This document shows positions 18,231 through 26,498 of a stretch of DNA of 64,000 nucleotides, piece by piece. The position numbers and the translations under genes were made by a program. The DNA comes from GCA-002708315 sp964460905. GTDB taxonomy: Bacteria > Bacteroidota > Bacteroidia > Bacteroidales > F082. Location of the stretch: positions 62,001-126,000 of the forward strand of contig CAYWRM010000001.1 of NCBI GenBank assembly GCA_964460905.1. Direction: 5' to 3'. The notes under the pieces were generated by a model that saw only the letters and a list, made by a program, of their open reading frames with translations, was not told the DNA's origin and made no database searches. Every line of letters starts with the position of its first letter. Position 1 is the stretch's first letter.

Positions 18231-18261
18231 TTGACAAAATATTGCAGATTGCTTATATTTG
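18231..18261 (+). promoter_or_regulatory. Consensus Bacteroidota promoter of the structured RNA
   Basis: TTGAC at 18231-18235, then 20 nt after the TTG, then TATATTTG at 18254-18261, a perfect TAnnTTTG element. Transcription would begin about 7 nt later, near 18268. The same arrangement with the same spacing occurs at 63881-63911. It lies 67 bp beyond the purN stop, so the RNA is expressed on its own. Confidence 0.75.
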
Positions 18262-18267
18262 TGCCTG

Positions 18268-18682
18268 CAACTGAAAATAAAGGGTGGGCTCAAGTCAGGT
18301 AAGGAAATGTGGTGCGTAAGCAACACTGACCTTTAGCCGAGGGGAAGCCAGAGCAGAGATCGGGCAACCGAAGGAAGCAAAGGACAAACCTAGGACTTAT
18401 AAGTCGAAAGACTTATACTATGACTACTGGGAGAAGCGCAAGCGGAAACCCGTAAGCCCCGAAAAGAAAAGACGCCGCAAGGCAGAGGTTCATAACGGGA
18501 GCAGAGCCCGGCAAAGCTGCCAAACCGAAAGGAATAGCAGTAAAGCCTGAAGAAAAGCGGAGAGCCTATGGGCACGAAACAGAGTAAACATCCGTAATAA
18601 AATAAGTTGCTGCCAAAACAGAGGCTACGGCCAAAGATGCGGTAAACCGGGGATTGATGTCAAAATCGATTTCCGGTTTTTT
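18268..18682 (+). ncRNA. Free-standing structured RNA of about 415 nt, family not identified
   Basis: There is no plus-strand reading frame here, yet the segment has its own promoter and a strong intrinsic terminator. G+C is 50% over 18301-18600 (150 of 300, counted by hand), against roughly a third in flanking DNA. Six hairpins closed by GNRA tetraloops can be drawn: GUAA at 18316-18319, GCAA at 18364-18367, GAAA at 18406-18409 on an 8-bp stem, GCAA at 18438-18441, GCAA at 18477-18480, GAAA at 18527-18530. Longer pairings include GGCU 18287-18290 with AGCC 18335-18338 and CGGA 18558-18561 with UCCG 18591-18594. I do not see the RNase P core (GAGGAAAGUC) or a tmRNA T-arm. The stretch 18461-18510 recalls group II intron domain I (ACGGGAGCAGAGC), but no domain V or reverse transcriptase is present. 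Confidence 0.7.
18644..18682 (+). terminator. Intrinsic terminator of the structured RNA
   Basis: A 15-bp stem including GU pairs (18644-18658 with 18665-18679) closes a 6-nt loop and runs into a T6 tract (18677-18682). It sets the 3' end of the RNA about 98 bp before the convergent pfkA stop. Confidence 0.85.
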
Positions 18683-18779
18683 AAAAGATATAAACTATTC
18701 AATTCACGAGAAAACGGGTTAATTCAAAAATATGGGGGCTTGTTGTATTCTTAAATTCCAATAATCAATTTTAAAATTT

Positions 18780-19874
18780 CTAATATCCCAGACAAATTCC
18801 AAGGCCTTTGGCAGTACTAACTAATGCATTATCTTTTGTAATAAGATTTGCTTTTGCAACAGCCTCTTTTAAGGTTACCGCAACAAATTCAGGATGTTTA
18901 TATGAAACCATTTTCCCATAATCACCAGCAATTGCCATTTCCATTGCTTTAACGCCCATTTGTGCCGAAAGAACCCTGTCGTAAGCAATGGGAATACCAC
19001 CTCGTTGTAAATGTCCTAGTATTGTTTCACGCATATCATGCTTAAAACCAGCTTCTTTAAGTTGACTAATAAATTGCCGTGAAACTCCCCCAAGCTTAAT
19101 ATTTTCGTAACCTATTTCGTAATTTTCTTTAAATACAATTTCACCATCTTCAGGATATGCTCCTTCTGAAATTACCACCACAGCAAACCCTCTGTCTTTG
19201 TGGAATCTTTTTTCAAGAGCGTTCTTAACAAGTTTTATATCATATGGAATTTCCGGAACAAGGCATACCTCAGCACCACCTGCTACGGCAGCATTTAGGG
19301 CAATCCAGCCCGCATTTCGTCCCATTACTTCTAATACAAATACACGGTTATGGCTAGCTGCTGTTGTAACAAGTTTATCAACGGCTTCAGTTGCAATTTG
19401 TACGGCGGTTTGAAATCCAAAGGTTGTATCCGTGCTACTTAAATCGTTATCAATGGTTTTTGGAACACCAATTATATTTAGCCCTTTTTCAAACAGTCGT
19501 TGTGAAATGGACTGGGAGCCGTCGCCACCAATATTTATAACGGCATCGATATTCATGTGTCTTAGTCGACGAATCATTTCATCTGATCTGTCTACAGTTG
19601 ACCAAATTCCCTCATTGTTTTTAACAGGCCAGGCAAAAGGACCGCCTTTGTTAGTGGTTTCTAGTATTGTTCCCCCCTGAAAATGAATTCCTGCAACTTT
19701 TTTATTGTCCAGTTCAATAATTTCCTGTGGCTCCCTAAGTACCCCATTAAATGCCTGAATACTTCCTAATACCTCCCAATCGGGTTCTTGAGAAGCACGA
19801 TGAACAATTGCTCTGATAACTGCGTTTAACCCGGGGCAGTCGCCACCTCCTGTTGCAATAAGGACTCGTTTCAT
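18780..19874 (-). CDS. pfkA: 6-phosphofructokinase, PFK-A family
   Basis: A 364-aa glycolytic kinase making fructose 1,6-bisphosphate. GGGDCPGLNAVIR (9-21) begins the nucleotide site, IGGDGSQS holds 116-120 and PKTIDND 138-144 carries the catalytic base Asp142. Glycine in GGDGS indicates ATP rather than pyrophosphate use, while Lys in PKTIDND is the residue more usual in the PPi and group III branch; this mix is known from group III ATP-PFKs. A TATATTTG element on the minus strand (19923-19930) lies about 50 bp before the start. Confidence 0.93.
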   Translation of the reverse strand: MKRVLIATGGGDCPGLNAVIRAIVHRASQEPDWEVLGSIQAFNGVLREPQEIIELDNKKVAGIHFQGGTILETTNKGGPFAWPVKNNEGIWSTVDRSDEMIRRLRHMNIDAVINIGGDGSQSISQRLFEKGLNIIGVPKTIDNDLSSTDTTFGFQTAVQIATEAVDKLVTTAASHNRVFVLEVMGRNAGWIALNAAVAGGAEVCLVPEIPYDIKLVKNALEKRFHKDRGFAVVVISEGAYPEDGEIVFKENYEIGYENIKLGGVSRQFISQLKEAGFKHDMRETILGHLQRGGIPIAYDRVLSAQMGVKAMEMAIAGDYGKMVSYKHPEFVAVTLKEAVAKANLITKDNALVSTAKGLGICLGY

Positions 19875-19953
19875 AGTTTATATAAGTTTTATCAACCCCA
19901 AACACATAGTGGTTCTTGGCTGCAAATATACAAGAGAGTTTTAAATACGAAAT

Positions 19954-21009
19954 TTAATATTGACGTTTAGGAAATAATAACGAAATAACTATGCTTATTA
20001 CCAGTATCCCCAGTACAATTACTAACGAATGCATTGTAGCTATCTGATAATAATCATGGATCAGCATTTTAACACCAATAAATACTAACAAAACCGATAA
20101 TCCTATTTTCAAATAACTAAATTTTTCTACCAAATTCTCCACCAAAAAGAATAAAGATCGTAAACCGATAATCGCAAAAATATTTGAGAAATAAACAATA
20201 TACGGATCCTGTGTTATTGAAAAAATTGCCGGAACAGAATCTACAGCAAATATGACATCGGTGAACTCAATTACAAGTAATACAATAAACAATGTTGTTA
20301 TATATGTACGACCATCTTTTTTTATGAAGAATGAAGATCCATTGTATTTTTTGTCAACTTTAAAAAGTTTGGATGCAAACACTACAATTTTATGATTACC
20401 AGTATCAATAGTTTCTTTTTTATTTCGATCGATGAACATTTTTGTTCCGGTAAAAACCAGTAATCCACCAAATAAATATAATACCCATGCAAACTGTTGA
20501 ATTAATGCAGCACTAACGAAAATAAATAAGAACCGCATGATTATTGCACCCAATATCCCCCAAAATAATACCTTGTGATAATATTTTTTTTCGATTCCAA
20601 AAGAATAAAAGATCATTAATATAACAAAAATGTTATCCACCGAAAGTGCATATTCAATTAAGTAACCAGTAATATATTCAAGGGCAAGATTATGCTTGTA
20701 TATTACAATGAGTTCATCAAAATTATCAGTGATTATAATTGAATGCTTGTATTTTTCAATTAGAGCGATTAACTCACCCAGGTTTTGTGGGTCATGAATT
20801 TTATTACCAAACAAGTAAATTATTCCCCAAAAAATCAGCGAAAGCGACACCCATCCAATTGTCCAGTAAAGAGCACTTTTAAAACTCACTTCCTTAGCTT
20901 CTTTGTTAAAGATACCAATGTCGATAAATAGCATGAATATAATAAAGAGCAAAAATCCCCCAAAGATTAGTATTTCGTGTAAGTGCATTTCTTTTAAATT
21001 GGATGTCAA
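19954..21009 (-). CDS. TerC-family integral membrane protein
   Basis: A 351-aa inner-membrane protein with about nine helices. Typical TerC/Alx segments are visible: LFIDIGIFNKEAKEVSFKSA near the N-terminus, LIEYALSVDNIFVILMIF and LVVIEFTDVIFAVDSVPAIF, each with acidic residues inside the membrane thought to bind metal ions. Relatives export manganese or support metal loading of secreted enzymes; the term tellurite resistance is historical. Divergent from the glycosyltransferase gene at 21077, sharing a short intergenic region. Confidence 0.9.
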   Translation of the reverse strand: MTSNLKEMHLHEILIFGGFLLFIIFMLFIDIGIFNKEAKEVSFKSALYWTIGWVSLSLIFWGIIYLFGNKIHDPQNLGELIALIEKYKHSIIITDNFDELIVIYKHNLALEYITGYLIEYALSVDNIFVILMIFYSFGIEKKYYHKVLFWGILGAIIMRFLFIFVSAALIQQFAWVLYLFGGLLVFTGTKMFIDRNKKETIDTGNHKIVVFASKLFKVDKKYNGSSFFIKKDGRTYITTLFIVLLVIEFTDVIFAVDSVPAIFSITQDPYIVYFSNIFAIIGLRSLFFLVENLVEKFSYLKIGLSVLLVFIGVKMLIHDYYQIATMHSLVIVLGILVISIVISLLFPKRQY

Positions 21010-21076
21010 AAATAGTTAAAGATTGACATCCAAACAGGAATTTATTGTAATAGTTCTTATATCTTTGGCTACTCGT

Positions 21077-21838
21077 ATGGAAAAAATATCGGTTGTAATT
21101 ATTACTTATAATGAGGAACGCAATATTCGCAGATGCCTGGAATCGGTTATGCCAATTGCAGATGAAATCATTGTAGTTGATTCATTATCAACTGATCGCA
21201 CAGAGCAGATTTGTGCTGAACTGGGAGTGCAATTTGTTAAACAAAAATTTCTGGGATATATTGAGCAGAAGAATTATGCTTTGAAATTTGCTGAAAATGA
21301 ACATGTACTATCACTGGATGCCGATGAAGCACTTTCTGATGAGTTAAAAAATAGTTTGTTAGAAGTAAAAAATAATTTTTCTACACAAGGATATACGATG
21401 AATCGCCTAACAAATTATTGTGGCAAGTGGGTTAGGCATTGTGGGTGGTACCCTGATAGAAAACTTAGGCTTTTTAATCATAAACTTGGTAAGTGGGGAG
21501 GAATAAATCCACATGATGAATTTAAATTTGCGCAAAAAGAAAATGTTAAGCACCTTCAGGGCGATTTATTACATTTCTCCTACTATACCATTGACGATCA
21601 TTATAAACAAGTTGAAAAGTTCACCGATATAGCCGCAAAAGCGTATTTTGACAATGGAAAAAAAGCTTATTTATTGAAACTATGGATTAGCCCTGTTGTG
21701 AAATTTATAAGGGATTATGTTTTCTTGTTAGGATTTATGGATGGGGTAACAGGATTGAGAATTTGCTATATATCAGCAATGGCAACTTATATGAAGTATT
21801 ATAAACTCAGGAAAATGATTAAAGGAAAGCAAGTTTAA
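21077..21838 (+). CDS. Family 2 glycosyltransferase (WaaE/KdtX-like)
   Basis: A 253-aa cytoplasmic-face GT-A enzyme, probably adding a sugar to lipopolysaccharide core. The nucleotide-sugar domain starts EKISVVIITYNEERNI and the metal motif is LDADEAL; WVRHCGWYPDRKLRLFN is typical of the WaaE subgroup. The frame is open from 21023, but a TATCTTTG element at 21060-21067 lies inside that longer version, so I place the start at the ATG 21077. The C-terminal region contains a hydrophobic stretch (about 195-240). Confidence 0.85.
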   Translation: MEKISVVIITYNEERNIRRCLESVMPIADEIIVVDSLSTDRTEQICAELGVQFVKQKFLGYIEQKNYALKFAENEHVLSLDADEALSDELKNSLLEVKNNFSTQGYTMNRLTNYCGKWVRHCGWYPDRKLRLFNHKLGKWGGINPHDEFKFAQKENVKHLQGDLLHFSYYTIDDHYKQVEKFTDIAAKAYFDNGKKAYLLKLWISPVVKFIRDYVFLLGFMDGVTGLRICYISAMATYMKYYKLRKMIKGKQV

Positions 21839-21885
21839 TATATACAGTTAATAAAATTATGCAATAATAATTTAATCATTCATAT

Positions 21886-22782
21886 TTGAAAATAACATCT
21901 AACATAAGGTCTGCTAAAAGAGAAAAATTCTCCATTATTATTCCAACATGGAATAATCTTGAATATTTAATACTTTGTATTTATAGCCTAAGGAAAAATT
22001 CAATATACAATAATCAAATTATTATTGCGGTAAACGAAGGTGCAGATGGGACACTTGCATGGCTTGAGAAACACGACGATATTGACTATATTCATTCAGA
22101 AGTAAATCTGGGTGTTTGTTATGCAGTAAATGCATGCCGACCCTATGTAAGCACTAATTATATTGTTTACATGAACGATGATATGTATGCCTGTCCGAAT
22201 TGGGACAAGGAACTTTATAATGAGATTCAAAAAATTGGGACTGACAACTTTTTTCTTTCATCAACATTGATAGAACCTCGTAGCAATACAAATCCAAACT
22301 ATGTAGCTTTAATTAAAGATTTTGGTGATTCTGTAGAAACCTTTAATGAAAAAGAACTATTGCAAGAGCATGTTAATTTGATTAAAAAGAACTGGCGTGG
22401 AGCATCATGGCCACCAAATGTTGTTCATAAAAACATGTGGGATTTAGTAGGAGGTTTTAGTATCGAGTTTTCTCCCGGAATGTATTCCGACCCTGATTTT
22501 TCAATGAAGCTTTGGCAAGCTGGGATTAGGATAATGTATGGTGTAGGAAAAAGCATGGTTTATCATTTTGGTGAAAAATCAACAGGCAGAGTTAAGAAAA
22601 ATAAAGGAAGTAATACTTTTTTGCTAAAATGGGGATTAACTGCCCGGACTTATTATTCTGAATATTTACAACTGGGAAAAGAATATAATAATGTATATCC
22701 TAAAAATGTTAAAATAAATTTGTTTTCACGAATTAGAAATAAATTAAAAATAATTTTTAGTTCTTTTAAAGATTATGGTTAG
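21886..22782 (+). CDS. Family 2 glycosyltransferase
   Basis: A 298-aa protein with a GT-A fold: FSIIIPTWNNLEYL opens the domain and VYMNDDMY has the metal-binding acidic pair. The acceptor region includes GGFSIEFSPGMYSDPDFSMKLWQAG, seen in rhamnosyl- and related transferases. The only plausible start is TTG at 21886 in the context TCATATTTGAA, shared with the next gene. It probably works with the upstream glycosyltransferase on a surface glycan; donor and acceptor are unknown. Confidence 0.8.
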   Translation: MKITSNIRSAKREKFSIIIPTWNNLEYLILCIYSLRKNSIYNNQIIIAVNEGADGTLAWLEKHDDIDYIHSEVNLGVCYAVNACRPYVSTNYIVYMNDDMYACPNWDKELYNEIQKIGTDNFFLSSTLIEPRSNTNPNYVALIKDFGDSVETFNEKELLQEHVNLIKKNWRGASWPPNVVHKNMWDLVGGFSIEFSPGMYSDPDFSMKLWQAGIRIMYGVGKSMVYHFGEKSTGRVKKNKGSNTFLLKWGLTARTYYSEYLQLGKEYNNVYPKNVKINLFSRIRNKLKIIFSSFKDYG

Positions 22783-22893
22783 TGCTGTAAAAAGTTGCAA
22801 AATAAAACACAGAATCAGTTTTAATTCTAATTACTATTATTATTTCTCAAACTTTTTCTTATTTTTATCGTTTTTAATAATCAAATTTCATAT

Positions 22894-23841
22894 TTGAAGA
22901 AAGATGTAAACAAAAGCTGGTATGTAGTGGTAAACCCACATGCCGGAGGAAAGAAGGCTCAATCTGATTGGCCTGAGATAAGAAAATTACTAAAGGCCGA
23001 AAACATTAATATAGAGAGTGTTTTCACCGAATATCAATATCATGCAACTGAGTTGGTTAAAAAGGCTATTCAGGATGTGGGTTACTTAAATATTCTTGTT
23101 GTGGGTGGTGATGGAACACTTAATGAAGTATTAAACGGGATTTTCCAGCAAGACAGATTTAAGACAACTGATATAACCATGGGAGTTATTACAGTTGGAC
23201 TCGGTAACGACTGGGGCAGAATGTACGGTATGCCAAGTGAATATGCTGATCAGATAAAAATTATAAAAAGTAATAACACTTTCATACAGGATGTTGGAAA
23301 GGTTTCATACTTTCATAAGAATACTGAGAAAACGCATTATTTTATGAATATTGCAGGAATGGGTTTTGATGCATTGGTTGCAAAAAAAACTAACATTGCT
23401 AAACAAAAAGGCGCTACAGGGACATTTACCTATTTGTTCAACCTTATTTCCGGATTGTTTCAGTTTACTTACAATAATATTAAAGTTGAAAATAACGGAG
23501 AACAAATATTATCAGGTAAGGTATTCAGTATGAGTGTTGGACTTTGTAGTTACAATGGTGGTGGTATGATGCAGTTGCCGTTTGCTAAATCCGACGATGG
23601 TCTTTTTGATGTTACAATAATTAGAAAAGTGTCTCGGATAAAAGTACTTAGAAATATTAAAAACCTATATGATGGTTCGTTTGTAAAAATTAAAGAAGTT
23701 GAAACGTTTACGGGTAAGCAATTTACAATAACAGCTATGCCACCCAGGTCAGTATTTCTGGAAACGGATGGTGAATCACTAGGTCATTCTCCTTTGAACT
23801 TTACTTTATTACCACTTGCTGTAAAGGTCATTATAAAATAG
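22894..23841 (+). CDS. Diacylglycerol kinase-family lipid kinase (YegS/BmrU-like)
   Basis: A 315-aa soluble kinase. NPHAGGKK near residue 14, VGGDGTLNEVLNGI (about 70-83) and MNIAGMGFDALVA mark the DAGK catalytic fold; the C-terminal beta-sandwich ends with FLETDGESLGHSP. Bacterial relatives phosphorylate diacylglycerol, phosphatidylglycerol or sphingoid-type lipids; the substrate is not evident, though a sphingolipid link would fit the 10555-13576 operon. The start is TTG; no ATG is available without losing the first strand. An inverted repeat after the stop probably terminates transcription. Confidence 0.85.
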   Translation: MKKDVNKSWYVVVNPHAGGKKAQSDWPEIRKLLKAENINIESVFTEYQYHATELVKKAIQDVGYLNILVVGGDGTLNEVLNGIFQQDRFKTTDITMGVITVGLGNDWGRMYGMPSEYADQIKIIKSNNTFIQDVGKVSYFHKNTEKTHYFMNIAGMGFDALVAKKTNIAKQKGATGTFTYLFNLISGLFQFTYNNIKVENNGEQILSGKVFSMSVGLCSYNGGGMMQLPFAKSDDGLFDVTIIRKVSRIKVLRNIKNLYDGSFVKIKEVETFTGKQFTITAMPPRSVFLETDGESLGHSPLNFTLLPLAVKVIIK

Positions 23842-23892
23842 TTTTTGATAGGCGGACTATGGTAATCAAAAAATCTAACAGAAAAAAAATAA

Positions 23893-23940
23893 AAGCCATA
23901 AGACATTGAAGACAATTTAATACCCCAGGCCTTATGGCTT
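23893..23940. terminator. Bidirectional hairpin between lipid kinase gene and kbl
   Basis: Ten-bp perfect inverted repeat AAGCCATAAG (23893-23902) and CTTATGGCTT (23931-23940) around a 28-nt loop, preceded by an A-rich run and located between two convergent stops. The long loop makes it less certain than the other terminators. Confidence 0.5.
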
Positions 23941-23970
23941 ATTACTTTAAAGTGTAATACCCGCAATTAT

Positions 23971-25164
23971 TTATTTAATAACTCCCAATTCTTTACCTAC
24001 CTTAGTAAATGCAGCAACAGCTTTGTCAAGGTGAGCTTTTTCATGTCCCGCTGATAATTGAACTCTTATACGTGCTTCTCCTTTAGGAACTACAGGATAG
24101 TAGAATCCAATTACATAAATACCTTCTTCCAATAAACGAGCAGCCATATCCTGCGATAGTTTTGCATCATATAGCATTACAGCACAAATAGCTGATTTTG
24201 ATGGTTTGATATCAAATCCGGCATCTTTCATTTTATTGATGAAATAATCAGAATTCCAGTGCAATTTGTCTTGTAGCTCGTTAGTCTCGCTCATCATATT
24301 ATACATTTCAATACTTGCTCCAACTGCTGCCGGAATCAATGAGTTTGAAAATAAATATGGACGCGATTTCTGGCGTAATATCTCGATGATCTCCTTTTTA
24401 CCGGTTGTAAAACCACCAATACCCCCACCAAAAGCTTTTCCTAAAGTACCTGTTATGATATCAATCTCACCACGGACATCAAATAACTCAGTAACTCCAC
24501 GACCTGTTTTTCCAACTACGCCGGCAGAGTGGCATTCGTCTATCATAATCATTGCATCATATTTCTTTGCCAGCACGTTAATTTTGTCCATAGGGGCAAC
24601 ATTACCATCCATCGAAAACACACCGTCAGTAACGATAATTTTAAAACGGGCAGTTTCTGAAGCCTTTTTCAGCTGTACCTCCAGGTCTTCCATATCAGCA
24701 TTTTTATAGCGGAAACGTTGAGCTTTGGATAATCTTACACCATCAATAATTGAAGCATGATTCAGCGAGTCAGAGATAATAGCATCTTCTGCTGTTAAAA
24801 TTGGTTCAAATAAACCACCATTTGCATCAAAAGCAGCAGCGTACAATATTGTGTCTTCTGTGCCAAAAAATTCGGCGATTTTGGCTTCAAGGGTTTTGTG
24901 TATATCTTGTGTGCCACAAATAAAGCGTACCGATGACATTCCAAATCCATGAGAATCAAGGGTTTTTTTTGCTGCCTCAACCAAGCGTGGGTTATTTGAT
25001 AAACCCAGGTAGTTATTGGCACAAAAGTTTAATACTTCCTGACCGGTAGTAAGTCCGATTTCTGCTCCCTGTGGAGTAGTAATAATCCTTTCACTTTTGA
25101 ATAAGCCGGCTTCTTCAATGTTTTTAAGCTCAGCTGCAAGATGTTCTTTAATTTTTCCGTACAT
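23971..25164 (-). CDS. kbl: Glycine C-acetyltransferase (2-amino-3-ketobutyrate CoA ligase)
   Basis: A 397-aa PLP enzyme cleaving 2-amino-3-ketobutyrate with CoA to glycine and acetyl-CoA. PLP Lys243 is in TGTLGKAFGG; His136, Asp209 and His212 complete the site (DSLNHASIIDG, MIDECHSAG). It matches E. coli Kbl along the whole length (for instance FCANNYLGLSN and SHGFGMSSVRFICGTQ). Divergent from the SDR-type threonine dehydrogenase that makes its substrate. The alpha-oxoamine synthase family also includes serine palmitoyltransferase, but these motifs are those of Kbl. Confidence 0.95.
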   Translation of the reverse strand: MYGKIKEHLAAELKNIEEAGLFKSERIITTPQGAEIGLTTGQEVLNFCANNYLGLSNNPRLVEAAKKTLDSHGFGMSSVRFICGTQDIHKTLEAKIAEFFGTEDTILYAAAFDANGGLFEPILTAEDAIISDSLNHASIIDGVRLSKAQRFRYKNADMEDLEVQLKKASETARFKIIVTDGVFSMDGNVAPMDKINVLAKKYDAMIMIDECHSAGVVGKTGRGVTELFDVRGEIDIITGTLGKAFGGGIGGFTTGKKEIIEILRQKSRPYLFSNSLIPAAVGASIEMYNMMSETNELQDKLHWNSDYFINKMKDAGFDIKPSKSAICAVMLYDAKLSQDMAARLLEEGIYVIGFYYPVVPKGEARIRVQLSAGHEKAHLDKAVAAFTKVGKELGVIK

Positions 25165-25284
25165 TTTGTTTATGTATTTAGATGTTATATTACTTATTTA
25201 TAGTTGTATATCTGTATTCTTCAAGATAAACTTGTAAAAAACAATTTCAATGATAAAAATTAACTTTTAATGTACAAAAATAAT

Positions 25285-25292
25285 TATTTTTG
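25285..25292 (+). promoter_or_regulatory. -7 element of tdh promoter
   Basis: TATTTTTG fits TAnnTTTG and lies 40 bp before the tdh start, in the 167-bp region between kbl and tdh. I do not see a good -33 TTG at the proper distance. A shared regulator of both divergent genes would bind here. Confidence 0.45.
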
Positions 25293-25331
25293 TCACAAAT
25301 TGTTAAATAAATAATACCATAAAATATAAAA

Positions 25332-26294
25332 ATGAAAAATATACTTATTATTGGCTCTGTCGGTCAAATTGGATCGGAGCTTACAATGGAATTAAGAAAA
25401 CGTTACGGAAATAATCATGTAGTTGCCGGATTTCGCAGCACCCAACCATCTGAAGAATTAGCAAACTCAGGCCCCCTTGAAAGAGTAGATGCTACCAACC
25501 TAGAAAGGTTAAATGAGGTTGTTAAAAAATACAAAATAGATACCATTTATAATCTCGCTGCTTTGCTGTCGGCAGTAGCTGAAGAAAAGCCTCAATCTGC
25601 GTGGGATGTCGGAGTTAACGGTGTGTTTAATGTGTTGGAAATTGCTCGTGAACATGGTTGTGCTGTATTTTTCCCAAGTTCAATCGGGGCGTTTGGCCCA
25701 TCTACTCCAATGGATAACACCCCACAGGATACTATACAACGCCCGACAACAATGTACGGTGTTACTAAAGTAGCCGGTGAATTACTGAGCGATTATTATT
25801 TTAAACGTTTTGGTGTTGATACACGTGGTTTACGATATCCCGGAATCATTTCATCCGTCACATTGCCGGGTGGTGGAACAACAGATTATGCAGTGGAGAT
25901 TTACTATGAAGCAATCAAAAACAAGAAATTTACATGCCCGTTACCAAAAGGCGCATTTTTGGATATGATGTATATGCCTGATGCTTTGGATTCTGCTATA
26001 GATTTAATGGAGGCCGACCCCTCGAAATTAATTCACAGGAATGCATTTAATGTAACAGCTATGAGTTACGATCCGGAAATACTTGCCGCTGAAATAAAGA
26101 AACATATTCCTGATTTTGAGATGACATACGATGTTGACCCAATGAAAGAAGCTATTGCTGCCTCATGGCCTAATAGTATGGATGATTCTGCCGCACGAGA
26201 AGAATGGGGATGGAATCCAAAATTCAAACTGGAAGAAATGGCTGCAGATATGTTAGAAAAAATCAGCGAAAAACTTGGGATAGCTTATCGTTAG
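25332..26294 (+). CDS. L-threonine 3-dehydrogenase, SDR (epimerase-like) type
   Basis: A 320-aa NAD-dependent enzyme oxidising threonine to 2-amino-3-ketobutyrate. The Rossmann loop is GSVGQIG (8-14), and Tyr142/Lys146 (MYGVTK) with Ser116 region (FFPSSIGAFGP) form the active site. The sequence is of the GalE-like threonine dehydrogenase group known from Flavobacterium and Cupriavidus, unrelated to the zinc-dependent E. coli Tdh. The divergent kbl gene encodes the next step, so threonine is degraded to glycine. A 13-bp terminator follows. Confidence 0.92.
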   Translation: MKNILIIGSVGQIGSELTMELRKRYGNNHVVAGFRSTQPSEELANSGPLERVDATNLERLNEVVKKYKIDTIYNLAALLSAVAEEKPQSAWDVGVNGVFNVLEIAREHGCAVFFPSSIGAFGPSTPMDNTPQDTIQRPTTMYGVTKVAGELLSDYYFKRFGVDTRGLRYPGIISSVTLPGGGTTDYAVEIYYEAIKNKKFTCPLPKGAFLDMMYMPDALDSAIDLMEADPSKLIHRNAFNVTAMSYDPEILAAEIKKHIPDFEMTYDVDPMKEAIAASWPNSMDDSAAREEWGWNPKFKLEEMAADMLEKISEKLGIAYR

Positions 26295-26323
26295 TTTACT
26301 ATTTCGTTTATTTATAGCTAATT

Positions 26324-26364
26324 AATATTAAACCCCTGAAGCCTGGCTTTGGGGGTTTAATATT
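26324..26364. terminator. Terminator after tdh
   Basis: Perfect 13-bp inverted repeat: AATATTAAACCCC (26324-26336) and GGGGTTTAATATT (26352-26364) with a 15-nt loop; T and A runs occur on either arm, so it could act on both strands. Confidence 0.75.
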
Positions 26365-26464
26365 GCCCTTAATATCAAACAGTTTAATCCTTAGCAGATT
26401 TTCAAATGCATAATACGGGTTTAATTTAGTTGATTTGATACAGGCATTCTTTCTTGCGATATAG

Positions 26465-26472
26465 TATATTTG
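26465..26472 (+). promoter_or_regulatory. -7 element upstream of second YghO-like GNAT
   Basis: TATATTTG, a perfect TAnnTTTG, 26 bp upstream of the start at 26499. With the terminator at 26324 it suggests the gene has its own transcript rather than reading through from tdh. A -33 TTG at exactly 20 nt is not obvious. Confidence 0.5.
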
Positions 26473-26498
26473 CATATAAATGGAAAACTAATATTTAA

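Noticed and set aside
18390..18575. 61-codon minus-strand frame inside the structured RNA
   Set aside because: Composition and codon use reflect the GC-rich RNA on the other strand; no start signals or family resemblance.
18268..18682. RNase P RNA or tmRNA as identity of the structured RNA
   Set aside because: The nearly invariant GAGGAAAGUC block of RNase P and the GGUUCGA T-arm and tRNA-like end of tmRNA are not found, although size would suit both.
18268..18682. Complete group II intron
   Set aside because: Some domain I-like wording exists, but there is no domain V hairpin, no reverse transcriptase, and the RNA is bounded by its own promoter and terminator.
24266..24709. 147-codon plus-strand frame opposite kbl
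   Set aside because: Antisense to a fully conserved enzyme; low-complexity translation with no recognisable domain.
23971..25164. Serine palmitoyltransferase identity for this PLP enzyme
   Set aside because: Motifs match Kbl closely and the divergent gene is a threonine dehydrogenase, the enzyme making the Kbl substrate.
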